DNA from: Rahnella woolbedingensis
Lineage (GTDB): Bacteria; Pseudomonadota; Gammaproteobacteria; Enterobacterales; Enterobacteriaceae
Length of the DNA: 64,000 bases
Assembly (NCBI RefSeq): GCF_003602095.1
Contig: NZ_RAHH01000014.1
Coordinates: forward strand, 62,001 to 126,000
Reading direction: 5' to 3'
This document shows positions 9,633-21,295 of this stretch, piece by piece; position 1 is the first letter of the stretch, and each line of letters opens with the position of its first letter. The notes beneath the pieces are model-generated. The model was given only the letters and a program-made list of their open reading frames with translations. It ran no database searches and was not told the origin of the DNA. A program made the translations under genes and the position numbers.

Positions 9633-12359
9633 ATGCTGATCCCGTCGAAATTGAGCCGCCCGGTGCGGCAGCAAAATACAGTGGTTCGCGATCGTCTGCT
9701 GACGAAGCTCTCGACTGCGCCAAATTATCGCCTGACCCTGGTCGCCAGTCCGGCGGGCTATGGGAAAACGACGCTGGTCGCACATTGGGCGGCGGGCAAA
9801 AGCGATCTGGGCTGGTATTCACTGGATGAAAGTGACAACCAGCCGGAGCGTTTTGCCAGCTACCTGATTGCGGCTGTGCAACAGGCCTGCGGCGGTCATT
9901 GCGTCAAAAGCGAAGCGCTGAGTCAGAAACACCAGTACGCCAATTTATCGGCGCTGTTTGCTCAGCTGTTTGTGGAGCTTTCCGACTGGCACCGTCCGCT
10001 GCTGCTGGTTATCGACGATTATCACCTGATTTCAAACGACGCGATTCATGAAGGGATGCGTTTTTTCCTGCGTCATCAGCCGGAAAATATGTCGCTGGTG
10101 GTACTTTCCCGCACCCTGCCGCCGCTGGGTATCGCTAATATGCGCGTGCGCGATCAGCTGCTGGAACTTAACGCCAGGCATCTGGCATTTACCCATCCAG
10201 AAACACAGCAATTTTTCGACAACCGGCTGAAAGACCCGATCGATCAGGCCGACAGTGGCCGTTTGTGCGACGACGTTGCGGGCTGGGCGACGGCGCTCCA
10301 GCTGATCGCGTTATCTGCGCGTCAGTCCACCACCTCTTCACAGCAATCGACACAGCAGTCCGCCCGAAAACTCGCCGGGCTGAATGCCAGCCATCTTTCG
10401 GAATATCTGGTGGATGAAGTTCTGGATCGCGTAGATGCGCCGACGAGAGACTTTTTGCTGCGCTGCTCGCTGCTGCGTTCAATGAATGACGCACTGATTG
10501 TGCGCCTGACCGGCAGTGAAAACGGTCAGCAGCGTCTCGAGGAACTGGAACGTCAGGGGCTATTTATTCACCGCATGGATGACACCGGCGAATGGTTTAA
10601 CTTCCATCCGCTGTTTGCGACTTTCCTGCGCCAGCGCTGTCAGTGGGAACTGTCGACAGAACTCCCGGCTATTCACCGTGCCGCTGCCGAAGGCTGGCTG
10701 GCTCAGGGGTTCCCTGCCGAAGCGATACATCATGCGCTGGGCGCAGAAGACATCGATATGCTGCGCGATATTCTGCTGCAACACGCCTGGGCGCTGTTTA
10801 ACCAGAGTGAACTGGCGTTGCTGGAAGAGTGTCTGGCGGCACTGCCGTATGACCGGCTGATCCAGAACCCGAAACTGGTGTTATTGCAGGCCTGGCTGGC
10901 ACAGAGTCAGCACCGTTATGCCGAAGTGGAAACCCTGCTGGTACGCGCCGAAAGCGAAATGCAGCAGCGTAATATCGTCATGGAGCAGGAGCTGACCGCT
11001 GAATTTGATGCCCTTCGGGCACAGGTGGCGATTAACGATGGTCGTCAGGATGAAGCCGAAAAACTGGCCGCCGATGCCCTGAAATATCTGCCTTATGAAA
11101 GTTATTACAGCCGCATCGTGGCGACGTCCGTCACCGGTGAAATCCAGCACTGCAAAGGTGACCTGACGCGTGCCCTGCCGCTGATGCAGCAAACCGAACA
11201 GATTGCCCGCCGCTACGAAGCCTATCACTACGCGTTATGGGCGTTGCTGCAACAGAGTGAAATCCTGATTGCGCAGGGCTTTTTGCAGGCGGCTTTCGAG
11301 ATGCAGGATCGCGCCTTTGAACTGGTGCGCGAACAGCATCTTGAGCAACTGCCGATGCACGAGTTTTTACTGCGCCTGCGCTCGCAATTACTGTGGTCAT
11401 GGTCGCGCCTTGATGATGCCGAAGACGCCGCGCGTCAGGGGCTGGACGTGCTGACTAACTTCCAGCCGCAGCAGCAGCTGCAATGTCTGGCGATGCTGGC
11501 GAAATGCTCCCTCGCCCGTGGTCAGCTCGATAACGCGCATCACCACCTGCAACGCTGCGAAAGCCTGCTCAAAACCGGCCAGTATCACATCGACTGGCTG
11601 ACCAACACTGATAAGCCAAGGGTGATTTACTGGCAGATGATCGGCGATAAAGCCGCTGCCCGCCAGTGGCTGCAACAGGCGCGCAAACCCGACATGGCCG
11701 ATAACCATTTCCAGCAAGGCCAGTGGCGCAATATCGCCCGCGTGCAGATTTTGCTGGAACAGTTTGATGAAGCCGAAGTGGTGCTCGATGAGCTGAATCA
11801 GAATGCCCGTCAGTTGCGTCTGACCAGCGATCTGAACCGCAATCTGCTGCTCAGTAATCTGCTTTACTGGCAAACCGGCCGTAAAAATGATGCGCAGCGG
11901 GTATTGATTGAAGCGCTGGGGCTGGCGAACCGCACGGGCTTTGTCAGTCATTTCGTCATCGAAGGGGAAATGATGGCGCAGCAGTTGCGCCAGCTGCTGC
12001 AACTGAATTTACTGCCGGAGCTGGAACAACGCCGTGCCCAGCAGATCTTGCGTGAAATTAACCAGCACCATCGCCATAAATTCGCGCACTTCGACGAAGG
12101 GTTCGTCAATAAACTCCTGACTCACCCGCAGGTGCCGGAACTGATCCGCACCAGTCCGCTGACGCAGCGCGAATGGCAGGTTCTCGGACTGATTTACTCC
12201 GGCTACAGCAATGACCAGATCGCCGGTGAACTCGACGTCGCGTCCACCACCATCAAAACGCATATCCGCAATTTGTACCAGAAACTGGGCGTCGCGCACC
12301 GTCAGGAAGCCGTTCAGCAGGCACAGCATTTGTTGCAGGTCATGGGCTACGGCGCATAA
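9633..12359 (+). CDS. malT: Transcriptional activator of the maltose regulon
   Basis: 908 aa (E. coli 901). ATP- and maltotriose-dependent activator of mal promoters. Domains: N-terminal NTPase with Walker [11 protein letters not shown] (about residues 37-46) and Walker [10 protein letters not shown]; a helical winged region; a long repeat domain that binds maltotriose (about 440-800); and a C-terminal LuxR-type HTH ([25 protein letters not shown] through YQKLGV, about 840-895). The start [11 protein letters not shown] is identical to E. coli. Divergent from malPQ, its target operon. The poor ribosome site suggests low expression. Confidence 0.97.
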   Translation: MLIPSKLSRPVRQQNTVVRDRLLTKLSTAPNYRLTLVASPAGYGKTTLVAHWAAGKSDLGWYSLDESDNQPERFASYLIAAVQQACGGHCVKSEALSQKHQYANLSALFAQLFVELSDWHRPLLLVIDDYHLISNDAIHEGMRFFLRHQPENMSLVVLSRTLPPLGIANMRVRDQLLELNARHLAFTHPETQQFFDNRLKDPIDQADSGRLCDDVAGWATALQLIALSARQSTTSSQQSTQQSARKLAGLNASHLSEYLVDEVLDRVDAPTRDFLLRCSLLRSMNDALIVRLTGSENGQQRLEELERQGLFIHRMDDTGEWFNFHPLFATFLRQRCQWELSTELPAIHRAAAEGWLAQGFPAEAIHHALGAEDIDMLRDILLQHAWALFNQSELALLEECLAALPYDRLIQNPKLVLLQAWLAQSQHRYAEVETLLVRAESEMQQRNIVMEQELTAEFDALRAQVAINDGRQDEAEKLAADALKYLPYESYYSRIVATSVTGEIQHCKGDLTRALPLMQQTEQIARRYEAYHYALWALLQQSEILIAQGFLQAAFEMQDRAFELVREQHLEQLPMHEFLLRLRSQLLWSWSRLDDAEDAARQGLDVLTNFQPQQQLQCLAMLAKCSLARGQLDNAHHHLQRCESLLKTGQYHIDWLTNTDKPRVIYWQMIGDKAAARQWLQQARKPDMADNHFQQGQWRNIARVQILLEQFDEAEVVLDELNQNARQLRLTSDLNRNLLLSNLLYWQTGRKNDAQRVLIEALGLANRTGFVSHFVIEGEMMAQQLRQLLQLNLLPELEQRRAQQILREINQHHRHKFAHFDEGFVNKLLTHPQVPELIRTSPLTQREWQVLGLIYSGYSNDQIAGELDVASTTIKTHIRNLYQKLGVAHRQEAVQQAQHLLQVMGYGA

Positions 12360-12405
12360 TTCATCCGTAATTCACCTCGCCCTTCCATTCAGACGCCTCT
12401 CTTTT

Positions 12406-12448
12406 CATAACACATCATCAAAATAAGTTGATGTGTTATGCCTATTTT
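12406..12448 (+). terminator. AT-rich hairpin after malT
   Basis: CATAACACATCA (12406-12417) and TGATGTGTTATG (12429-12440) form a perfect 12-bp stem with an 11-nt loop, followed by CCTATTTTT. Probably the malT terminator, though the stem is AT-rich and the T-run starts 4 nt late; an operator role cannot be excluded. Confidence 0.55.
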
Positions 12449-12619
12449 TCATTAGCGAACATATTTTGCTCAAAAATAAAATCCGGTGATATAATGTGAC
12501 CTTCATCACATAATTGTATTTTACCATTTCTTCAGTAAAGCCCGTTGCCAATCTGTTGTAGCAGCCTTCGGCTGATTTCAACTTCGTGCAAGTGGCTGTA
12601 GTGATTAAGGATTTTATCG

Positions 12620-12904
12620 ATGGGTACGTTAACTACCGGGATTGTCATGATGCGCTGGGAATTGCTGAGCGCCTTTTTGATGTTCTGCACCAGCCAGCTC
12701 AATATTGTCTGCCGCCAGTCCAGCCGCAATACCATGGCTTTCGTTTGCAGCGGCCTCGGTCTGACTGTGACTTGTTTCTTCGTGATGAGCCTGATGGGCA
12801 TGAATTACGATGCCGCCGCCGTCGCACACTTCTGGGCAAATACCAAAGAGGTGTTTTTTGATGTGATGAGCAAAACCCCTACCGATATGTCTTACTACTA
12901 TTAA
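12620..12904 (+). CDS. yjcB: YjcB-family small membrane protein
   Basis: 94 aa, resembling E. coli YjcB (93 aa) across its length: the N-terminus GTLTTGIVMMRWELLSAFLMFCTS corresponds to the YjcB start as I recall it. Two hydrophobic segments (about residues 9-27 and 37-60) suggest a two-pass inner-membrane protein. ATG 12620 has AAGGA 8 nt upstream, and a clear terminator (12942-12966) follows. Function unknown in any organism I know. It stands alone between malT and bglX; the AT-rich 12441-12619 stretch should hold its promoter. Confidence 0.75.
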   Translation: MGTLTTGIVMMRWELLSAFLMFCTSQLNIVCRQSSRNTMAFVCSGLGLTVTCFFVMSLMGMNYDAAAVAHFWANTKEVFFDVMSKTPTDMSYYY

Positions 12905-12935
12905 TCCGATTTCCTGACGGGTTATTCCAGATTTT

Positions 12936-12966
12936 AAAAAGGCAGAACATTGAGTTCTGCTTTTTT
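12936..12966 (+). terminator. Terminator after yjcB
   Basis: GCAGAAC (12942-12948), loop ATTGA, GTTCTGC (12954-12960), T6 (12961-12966), preceded by an A-run: a good intrinsic terminator. Confidence 0.85.
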
Positions 12967-13283
12967 ATTGCCTCAGTTATGCCCCTCAGGCCTGACTTGC
13001 TGATTATTTGCTCACCGGCATATCACTTAATCCTAAATTTAAAAAAATGCGTGGCGTATCTGAGGTCTTTTTGTACGTGAGTTTCTGATTACCTGTAAAT
13101 TGCAGTCTGTCCCGCAATGTAAAACGATATTGTGCGCAGGGCATAAACTATTCATTGCTAATAGTTGAAGGGTCGTATTAGATTCTCACACATACTTTTC
13201 TTAGAATGATCATTGCTTTTTTTGCTTCAGGCTGCTGAATTTTCACTGATTTGGCAACCCTGCTTATGGCTGAAGGAATTCCG
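12967..13283. other. Intergenic region upstream of bglX
   Basis: 317 bp, AT-rich, without a convincing ORF. It must hold the bglX promoter, but I do not see a clear operator or recognisable activator site. Confidence 0.5.
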
Positions 13284-15581
13284 ATGAATACGCATCACGT
13301 GCTTGGCGCGTTAGTGTTACTGGTAAGTTCTGCTTCTTCGCTCGCCGTCGAAACGACGGGCATCCCCCAGGATCAGGTAAAAGAGCGCAATGCGTTCATT
13401 GCTGACCTGATGAAAAAAATGACCATAGATGAAAAAATTGGTCAGCTGAATCTGGTCACTGTGGGGCCGGATTATCAGAAAGAAGCCATTATGGCTGACA
13501 TCCGCGCCGGCAAAGTCGGTGGCGTGTTTAATACCGTCACAAAGCCAGATATTCGCCGTATGCAGGATCAGGTGAAAGAAAGCCGCCTGAAAATACCTCC
13601 GTTTTATGCCTATGACGTGGTGCATGGTCAGCGCACTATTTTCCCTATCAGTCTTGGCCTTGCCGCCAGCTGGGATATGCAGGCCGTCGCCACCAGCGCA
13701 CGTATTTCAGCGCTGGAAACCGCAGCTGATGGTCTGAATATGACCTTCTCGCCGATGGTTGATATTACCCGTGATCCGCGCTGGGGCCGTGTCTCCGAAG
13801 GTTTTGGTGAAGACACCTACCTGACTTCCCGCCTCGCGCATGAAATGGTGACGGGTTATCAGGGGAAAGACCCTTCCGCACCTGATGCTGTCATGGCTAA
13901 CGTCAAACACTATGCGCTGTACGGCGCTGTTGAAGGCGGGCGCGAATACAACACCGTGGACATGAGTCCCACCCGCATGTTCAACGATTACATGCCGCCG
14001 TATAAAGCGGCCGTTGATGCCGGTGCCGGTGGCGTGATGATTGCGCTCAACAGCGTTAACGGTATTCCTGCGACCTCAAATACCTGGTTGCTGAAAGATA
14101 TTCTGCGTGATGACTGGCAGTTTAAAGGCCTGACGGTGAGTGACCACGGCGCCATCGGCGGCCTGGTTAAACACGGCGTGGCCGAAGATGATCGTCAGGC
14201 TGCTGCCATGGCGCTCAAGGCCGGTGTCGATATGGACATGGCCGACAACATGTACGGTAAGTACCTGAAAGGATTGCTCGCCGACGGTCTGGTCAGTCAG
14301 CAGGATATTGACCGCGCCGTCCGTGACGTTCTGGCCGCGAAATGGGACATGGGGTTATTTGTCGATGAATACCGTCATTTAGGCCCGCAGTCGAGCGACC
14401 CGGCGGACACCAATGCCGAAAGTCGTCTGCACCGCCCTGAAGCCCGCGAAGTCGCGCGCACTTCGCTCGTCCTGCTGAAAAATACCAACCAGACGTTGCC
14501 CTTACAGAAAAAAGGCACCATCGCCGTGATTGGCCCGCTGGCCGACAGTAAACGCGATGTGATGGGCAGTTGGTCCGCCGCCGGTAAAGCGGCTCAGGCC
14601 GTGACCGTGTTGCAGGGGATGAAAGACGTCCTCGGCGATAAAGGCACATTGTTATACGCCCGCGGTGCGAACATCACCAACGATCAGGGGATGGTCGACT
14701 TCCTCAATTCCTACGACAAGCAGGTCATTAACGACCCGCGTAAACCCCAGGACATGATCGACGAAGCGGTAAAAACAGCCGAGAAATCAGACGTCGTGGT
14801 GGCCGTAGTGGGCGAAGCACAAGGCATGGCGCACGAAGCGTCCAGCCGTTCTGACATCAGCATTCCGCAGAGCCAGCGCGACCTGCTCAAAGCCCTGAAA
14901 GCCACCGGTAAACCGCTGGTGATTGTGCTGATGAATGGCCGCCCTCTGACGCTGACGTGGGAAAACGACATCTCCGACGCCATGCTGGAAACCTGGTTCA
15001 GCGGCACCGAAGGCGGTCACGCCATTGCAGACGTTCTGTTTGGCGATTACAACCCGTCAGGCAAACTGCCGATGACCTTCCCGCGCTCGGTCGGACAAAT
15101 TCCGCTGTATAACAGCGTGCTCAATACCGGTCGTCCGTTTAATCCACAGCATCCGGATAAATACACCACCCGTTATTTCGATATCACCAACGGTCCGTTG
15201 TTCCCGTTTGGTTATGGCCTGAGCTACACAAGTTTCAGCGTGTCTGACGTGAGCCTTTCATCAACCACTATGGATGCGAAAAATCCCCTGACCGCCAGTG
15301 TGACGGTGAAAAATACCGGTAAAGTCAGTGGTGCTACCATCGTCCAGCTGTATCTGCAGGATGTCACGGCGTCCATCAGTCGTCCGGTGAAAGAGCTGAA
15401 GAACTTTGAGAAAATCAATCTGCAACCGGGTGAAGAGAAAGTCGTGACCTTTACTGTCAACGAAAGAGATTTGCGTTTCTACAATGACAAGCTGAAATGG
15501 GCCTCTGAACCTGGAAAATTCAACGTATTCGTGGGTTTAGATTCTCAGGATGTGAAGAAAACCAGCTTCCTGCTGAAATAA
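13284..15581 (+). CDS. bglX: Periplasmic beta-glucosidase BglX (GH3)
   Basis: 765 aa from ATG 13284, exactly the length of E. coli BglX. A TTG 33 bp upstream keeps the frame open, but AAGGA lies 8 nt before this ATG and a signal peptide starts here (MNTHHVLGALVLLVSSASSLAVE). Three GH3 parts: barrel domain with the nucleophile in TVSDHGAIGG (D287), alpha/beta sandwich with SDVVVAVVGEAQGMAHEASSR, and a C-terminal fibronectin-III-like domain. Hydrolyses beta-glucosides in the periplasm. Monocistronic, followed by two hairpins. Confidence 0.95.
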   Translation: MNTHHVLGALVLLVSSASSLAVETTGIPQDQVKERNAFIADLMKKMTIDEKIGQLNLVTVGPDYQKEAIMADIRAGKVGGVFNTVTKPDIRRMQDQVKESRLKIPPFYAYDVVHGQRTIFPISLGLAASWDMQAVATSARISALETAADGLNMTFSPMVDITRDPRWGRVSEGFGEDTYLTSRLAHEMVTGYQGKDPSAPDAVMANVKHYALYGAVEGGREYNTVDMSPTRMFNDYMPPYKAAVDAGAGGVMIALNSVNGIPATSNTWLLKDILRDDWQFKGLTVSDHGAIGGLVKHGVAEDDRQAAAMALKAGVDMDMADNMYGKYLKGLLADGLVSQQDIDRAVRDVLAAKWDMGLFVDEYRHLGPQSSDPADTNAESRLHRPEAREVARTSLVLLKNTNQTLPLQKKGTIAVIGPLADSKRDVMGSWSAAGKAAQAVTVLQGMKDVLGDKGTLLYARGANITNDQGMVDFLNSYDKQVINDPRKPQDMIDEAVKTAEKSDVVVAVVGEAQGMAHEASSRSDISIPQSQRDLLKALKATGKPLVIVLMNGRPLTLTWENDISDAMLETWFSGTEGGHAIADVLFGDYNPSGKLPMTFPRSVGQIPLYNSVLNTGRPFNPQHPDKYTTRYFDITNGPLFPFGYGLSYTSFSVSDVSLSSTTMDAKNPLTASVTVKNTGKVSGATIVQLYLQDVTASISRPVKELKNFEKINLQPGEEKVVTFTVNERDLRFYNDKLKWASEPGKFNVFVGLDSQDVKKTSFLLK

Positions 15582-15583
15582 CT

Positions 15584-15662
15584 TTCCGGGTCTGAAAGCA
15601 GACCCGGAATGCAGTCAGCAGTTTCTCTCACAGGCGGAATTCCGGCTAACGGAACCCGCCTG
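15584..15662 (+). repeat. Two tandem hairpins downstream of bglX
   Basis: First: TTCCGGGTCTG (15584-15594), loop AAAG, CAGACCCGGAA (15599-15609), perfect 11 bp. Second: CAGGCGG (15631-15637) with CCGCCTG (15656-15662), inside which TTCCG (15640-15644) pairs with CGGAA (15650-15654). Neither has a U-tract, so they may block exonucleases or serve Rho-dependent ends rather than act as intrinsic terminators. Confidence 0.6.
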
Positions 15663-15864
15663 TTCTGAGCAGTAATTTCTGTCCGGTGACTGGATATATA
15701 ACCGACAGTTGCTAACCTTAAATTCAATGTGTTACGCCTTCCTGTTCTGTATCCGCTCATTGCGGAGCGGTGCGGGTGTGCTGAGCAGAGTAAACTCCGT
15801 CTGTGCTGACTGTCGCCTTGTCGCCACACTGGCGGCGTATAGCGTTCTTTTCGGAGAAACATTC

Positions 15865-17883
15865 ATGGTCGATTCTCAAGATGCCTCCATCCTGTACCTG
15901 CATTTTGGTACGCCCCGCCCATATTGGCGAGTGGGTTCTGACAGCAATGCACTGGAGCTTTCTGCTGAAAAGGGCGTCGTAAATGTGGCTATATCCCTGA
16001 CCCAATGGCAGGCAGGAAAAATCAGGCAACTGACCGGGATCACCTCAAGTTTCACACTGGACATCACTCTGTTCGGTTCTCCGGTGCGCCTTTATCTTGT
16101 CGGCCGGAAAATTGACAGCAAGGCCTGGGCGGGCACCGCATCGGCGTATCAGGATACAGAATCTGTCGCGCACGACCTTGAAGTCGGTCTGACCTTCGCC
16201 GAACAGGTGGTTTCCGAAGCCAACTCCGTGATTGTGATTATCGATCAGGAGGGCAAGATCCATCGTTTTAACCGGCTGAGCGAAGAATATACCGGCCTGC
16301 GAGAAGAAGATGTCATTGGCCGCAGTGCTTATGATCTTTTCATGTCGATGGAAGAAGGTCTGGCATCACGCCAGAACATCAACGGTTTTTTTCAGCATCA
16401 GCAATCCTACGAAGTAGAACGCTGGATCAATACGGTTAAAGGCCAGCGGCTGTTTCTGTTTCGCAATAAATTCGTCCACAGCGGCAGCGGCAAACAACAA
16501 AAATTTCTGATCTGCTCCGGTTCCGACATCACTGACGAGCGCAAGGCGCAGGAACGTCTGCGCGTGCTGGCCAACACCGATTTGGTTACCGGTTTCGCTA
16601 ACCGTAACGCGTTGCAGGAATCCCTGGCAAGAGCCCTTCTTGAGCGCGGCGAAAATAAAGTCGGGCTGATTTATCTGGATCTGGATAACTTCAAAAAGGT
16701 GAACGACGCTTACGGTCATATGTTTGGCGATCACCTGCTGCGGGCGGTGTCTGATGCCATTCAGGATTGCCTGTCGCCTAACGATAAGCTCGCGCGCCTC
16801 GGCGGCGACGAATTCATTATTCTGAGTACTCAGGCAGAACTGTGTACGCTGGAAGCACTCAGCCAGCGCGTGCTGCGCCGCCTGAGTCTGCCATTTCGTA
16901 TTGGCCTCATTGAAGTCTATACCGGCTGTTCCGGCGGCATCGCGATTTGCCCGGAGCACGGTATTGACGGCGATACGCTGTTGCAAAACGCCGATACCGC
17001 CATGTATGTGGCGAAAGAAAAAGGCAGAAATGCGCACTGTATTTTCTCGCCGGATATGAATGAAAAAGCCTCAGAATACATGTGGCTGGATACGCATTTA
17101 CGTAAAGCACTGGCGGAAAAAGATCAGCTGGTTTTGCACTATCAGCCGAAAGTGTCACTTTATGGCACCGTGCAAAGCGTGGAAGCACTGCTGCGCTGGA
17201 ATTCGCCGGAACGCGGGCTGATCCAGCCACAAAGTTTTATCCCGTATGCCGAAGAATCTGGCCTGATTACGCCCATCGGCAAATGGGTCATTGAAACCGC
17301 CACCCGTCAGGCGACCGAGTGGCAGAAAAAAGGGCTGAATCTGCGCGTGGCCGTGAATCTTTCCGGACGTCAGCTGAATAACGGTTCGTTTATTACCACA
17401 CTGTCTGACGCCATGAAAAAAGCCGGTATGAAAGGCTGTCTGCTCGATTTTGAACTGACAGAAAGCTGTCTGGTGGAAGACGAAGGCGCAGCAGTCGCCA
17501 TGATAAACCAGCTGCATAAACTCGGCGCTCAGGTGCATCTGGATGATTTCGGTACCGGCTATTCTTCTCTGTCCCAGCTGGCGCGAATTCCGCTCGACTG
17601 CATCAAGCTGGATCAAAGTTTTGTCCGCGGGATCAATGACAATCCGGTTTCGCAGGCGCTGGTGCGGGCGATTGTGGCGGTGGCTAAAACCCTGCAACTG
17701 ACGGTGGTGGCGGAAGGTGTGGAAACGGCGGAAGAAGAGAAGTTAATTGACGAAATCGGTGTGGACAGCAAACAGGGCTTTCTTTACGCCAAACCAATGC
17801 CCGCAAAGGAACTCGAGCACTGGCTTGAGGAAAAAATGGTTGCTTCACCCAATGTCTTTAAACATAAAGCAAAACAGAAATAG
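15865..17883 (+). CDS. rpfR: DSF receptor and c-di-GMP enzyme RpfR (FI-PAS-GGDEF-EAL)
   Basis: 672 aa from ATG 15865 (GGAG 9 nt upstream); a TTG 156 bp earlier keeps the frame open but is a poor start. Order: N-terminal RpfF-interaction (FI) domain about 1-100; PAS about 115-225 (SVIVIIDQEGKIHRFNRLSEEYTGL), which in RpfR binds the fatty-acid signal; GGDEF with intact GGDEF at 313-317; EAL with EALLRW at 440-445 and DDFGTGYSSLSQL. RpfR of Burkholderia and Cronobacter lowers c-di-GMP when it binds BDSF. E. coli PdeR (Gmr) has the same layout and is the alternative name; the convergent rpfF 29 bp away favours RpfR. Confidence 0.88.
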   Translation: MVDSQDASILYLHFGTPRPYWRVGSDSNALELSAEKGVVNVAISLTQWQAGKIRQLTGITSSFTLDITLFGSPVRLYLVGRKIDSKAWAGTASAYQDTESVAHDLEVGLTFAEQVVSEANSVIVIIDQEGKIHRFNRLSEEYTGLREEDVIGRSAYDLFMSMEEGLASRQNINGFFQHQQSYEVERWINTVKGQRLFLFRNKFVHSGSGKQQKFLICSGSDITDERKAQERLRVLANTDLVTGFANRNALQESLARALLERGENKVGLIYLDLDNFKKVNDAYGHMFGDHLLRAVSDAIQDCLSPNDKLARLGGDEFIILSTQAELCTLEALSQRVLRRLSLPFRIGLIEVYTGCSGGIAICPEHGIDGDTLLQNADTAMYVAKEKGRNAHCIFSPDMNEKASEYMWLDTHLRKALAEKDQLVLHYQPKVSLYGTVQSVEALLRWNSPERGLIQPQSFIPYAEESGLITPIGKWVIETATRQATEWQKKGLNLRVAVNLSGRQLNNGSFITTLSDAMKKAGMKGCLLDFELTESCLVEDEGAAVAMINQLHKLGAQVHLDDFGTGYSSLSQLARIPLDCIKLDQSFVRGINDNPVSQALVRAIVAVAKTLQLTVVAEGVETAEEEKLIDEIGVDSKQGFLYAKPMPAKELEHWLEEKMVASPNVFKHKAKQK

Positions 17884-17912
17884 CGCCAGTGACGGGCCAT
17901 TTCTGTCCGCTG

Positions 17913-18779
17913 TTAGCCGGTTTTACGCAATGACGCCGTATGCCGGTTTTGCAGCATGACCAGACGCTCCATATAACTCAGGTCTTTCTCCTCCAGCGTA
18001 AATGCGGCATCCACCCAGTCCTCCGTAATATCCATCAGCTCGGAACGTGATAGTTGCAGCACGCGCTGGCGCGCGCGGATCATCGCGCGGATCCCGTTAA
18101 GCTTTGGTCGCAGCACATCCATAAAGGTACGCGTGGCATTGAATGCCTCACCCGGCTGGAACAGCACATCCACAAGCCCGCGGCTTTCAAACCATTCCGC
18201 AGTATGAGATTCACCGGTGGAAATCAGTTCCTCCGCCAGTTTCATACCCCCCTTGCGCGATACCAGCGAATAACCGCCCATTCCCGGAAAGAGGTTAAAC
18301 GCAATTTCAGGAAATCCCATCCGGGCCGTGTTTTGTGCCAGTACGTAATGATGCGCGAGCGCCGCTTCGAATCCGCCGCCCAGCGCCGTTCCTTCAATCA
18401 TCGACAAGCTTATCGCCCCCACATCAAATCCGCGCGCCGCGGCATGAACACAGTCCACACAGGCTCTGGCGTAGGACCGCAACGCTTCGCGCTTATTATT
18501 GACGATGGAGTCGACAAAGAAACTCAGATCACCTCCCACATTGTACATATTGGGCACCAAAGAACCCGTGACCCAAAAATCGAAACGCAGCCCCGATGCC
18601 TTAGCGGCATAGGTCAGCGTCATGATGTCCTCAATGAGGTCCTGATTAAAACATGGACGTGGATAAGACCTGAGCATCATCCACATGACATTACGGCCTT
18701 CTTCATAATAGGCTGCAATCTGGGACAAATGCCCGGCTTCGGTAAACGGGCGGCAGGCTGTATGGTCAATAAGATTCAT
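17913..18779 (-). CDS. rpfF: DSF-family signal synthase RpfF (crotonase fold)
   Basis: 288 aa (Xanthomonas RpfF 289). Crotonase-superfamily enzyme that acts on 3-hydroxyacyl-ACP as dehydratase and thioesterase, releasing a cis-2-unsaturated fatty acid (DSF/BDSF). Both catalytic glutamates of the RpfF subfamily are in place 20 residues apart: E138 in GGGFEAAL and E158 in MGFPEIAFNLFPGMGGYS, like E141 and E161 of Xanthomonas. Ordinary enoyl-CoA hydratases lack this FPGMG context. ATG 18779 has a weak ribosome site, but family length supports it. It converges with rpfR and diverges from fadH. The chain length of the product cannot be read from the sequence. Confidence 0.92.
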   Translation of the reverse strand: MNLIDHTACRPFTEAGHLSQIAAYYEEGRNVMWMMLRSYPRPCFNQDLIEDIMTLTYAAKASGLRFDFWVTGSLVPNMYNVGGDLSFFVDSIVNNKREALRSYARACVDCVHAAARGFDVGAISLSMIEGTALGGGFEAALAHHYVLAQNTARMGFPEIAFNLFPGMGGYSLVSRKGGMKLAEELISTGESHTAEWFESRGLVDVLFQPGEAFNATRTFMDVLRPKLNGIRAMIRARQRVLQLSRSELMDITEDWVDAAFTLEEKDLSYMERLVMLQNRHTASLRKTG

Positions 18780-21213
<2,434 letters not shown>

Positions 21214-21240
21214 ACATTGGATTAGAAAACTGCAGACGAA

Positions 21241-21266
21241 AAAAAAGCCGCGATTCGCGGCTTTTT
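21241..21266. terminator. Bidirectional terminator fadH/rlmG
   Basis: GCCGCG (21247-21252), loop ATT, CGCGGC (21256-21261), with six A before and five T after, between two convergent genes. Confidence 0.85.
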
Positions 21267-21295
21267 CATTTCAGTTCTTCACACTAATGCTGCAA

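Noticed and set aside
15709-15864. N-terminal 52-codon extension of rpfR from a TTG
   Set aside because: No SD before the TTG, Cys/Arg-rich residues unlike the family, and a good SD before ATG 15865.
15865-17883. Naming the PAS-GGDEF-EAL protein PdeR (Gmr) instead of RpfR
   Set aside because: Sequence alone allows both, since the families are homologous; the adjacent convergent rpfF decides for RpfR, with PdeR kept as alternative.
17913-18779. Ordinary enoyl-CoA hydratase next to fadH
   Set aside because: Catalytic Glu spacing and the GGGFEAAL/FPGMGGYS blocks are those of DSF synthases.
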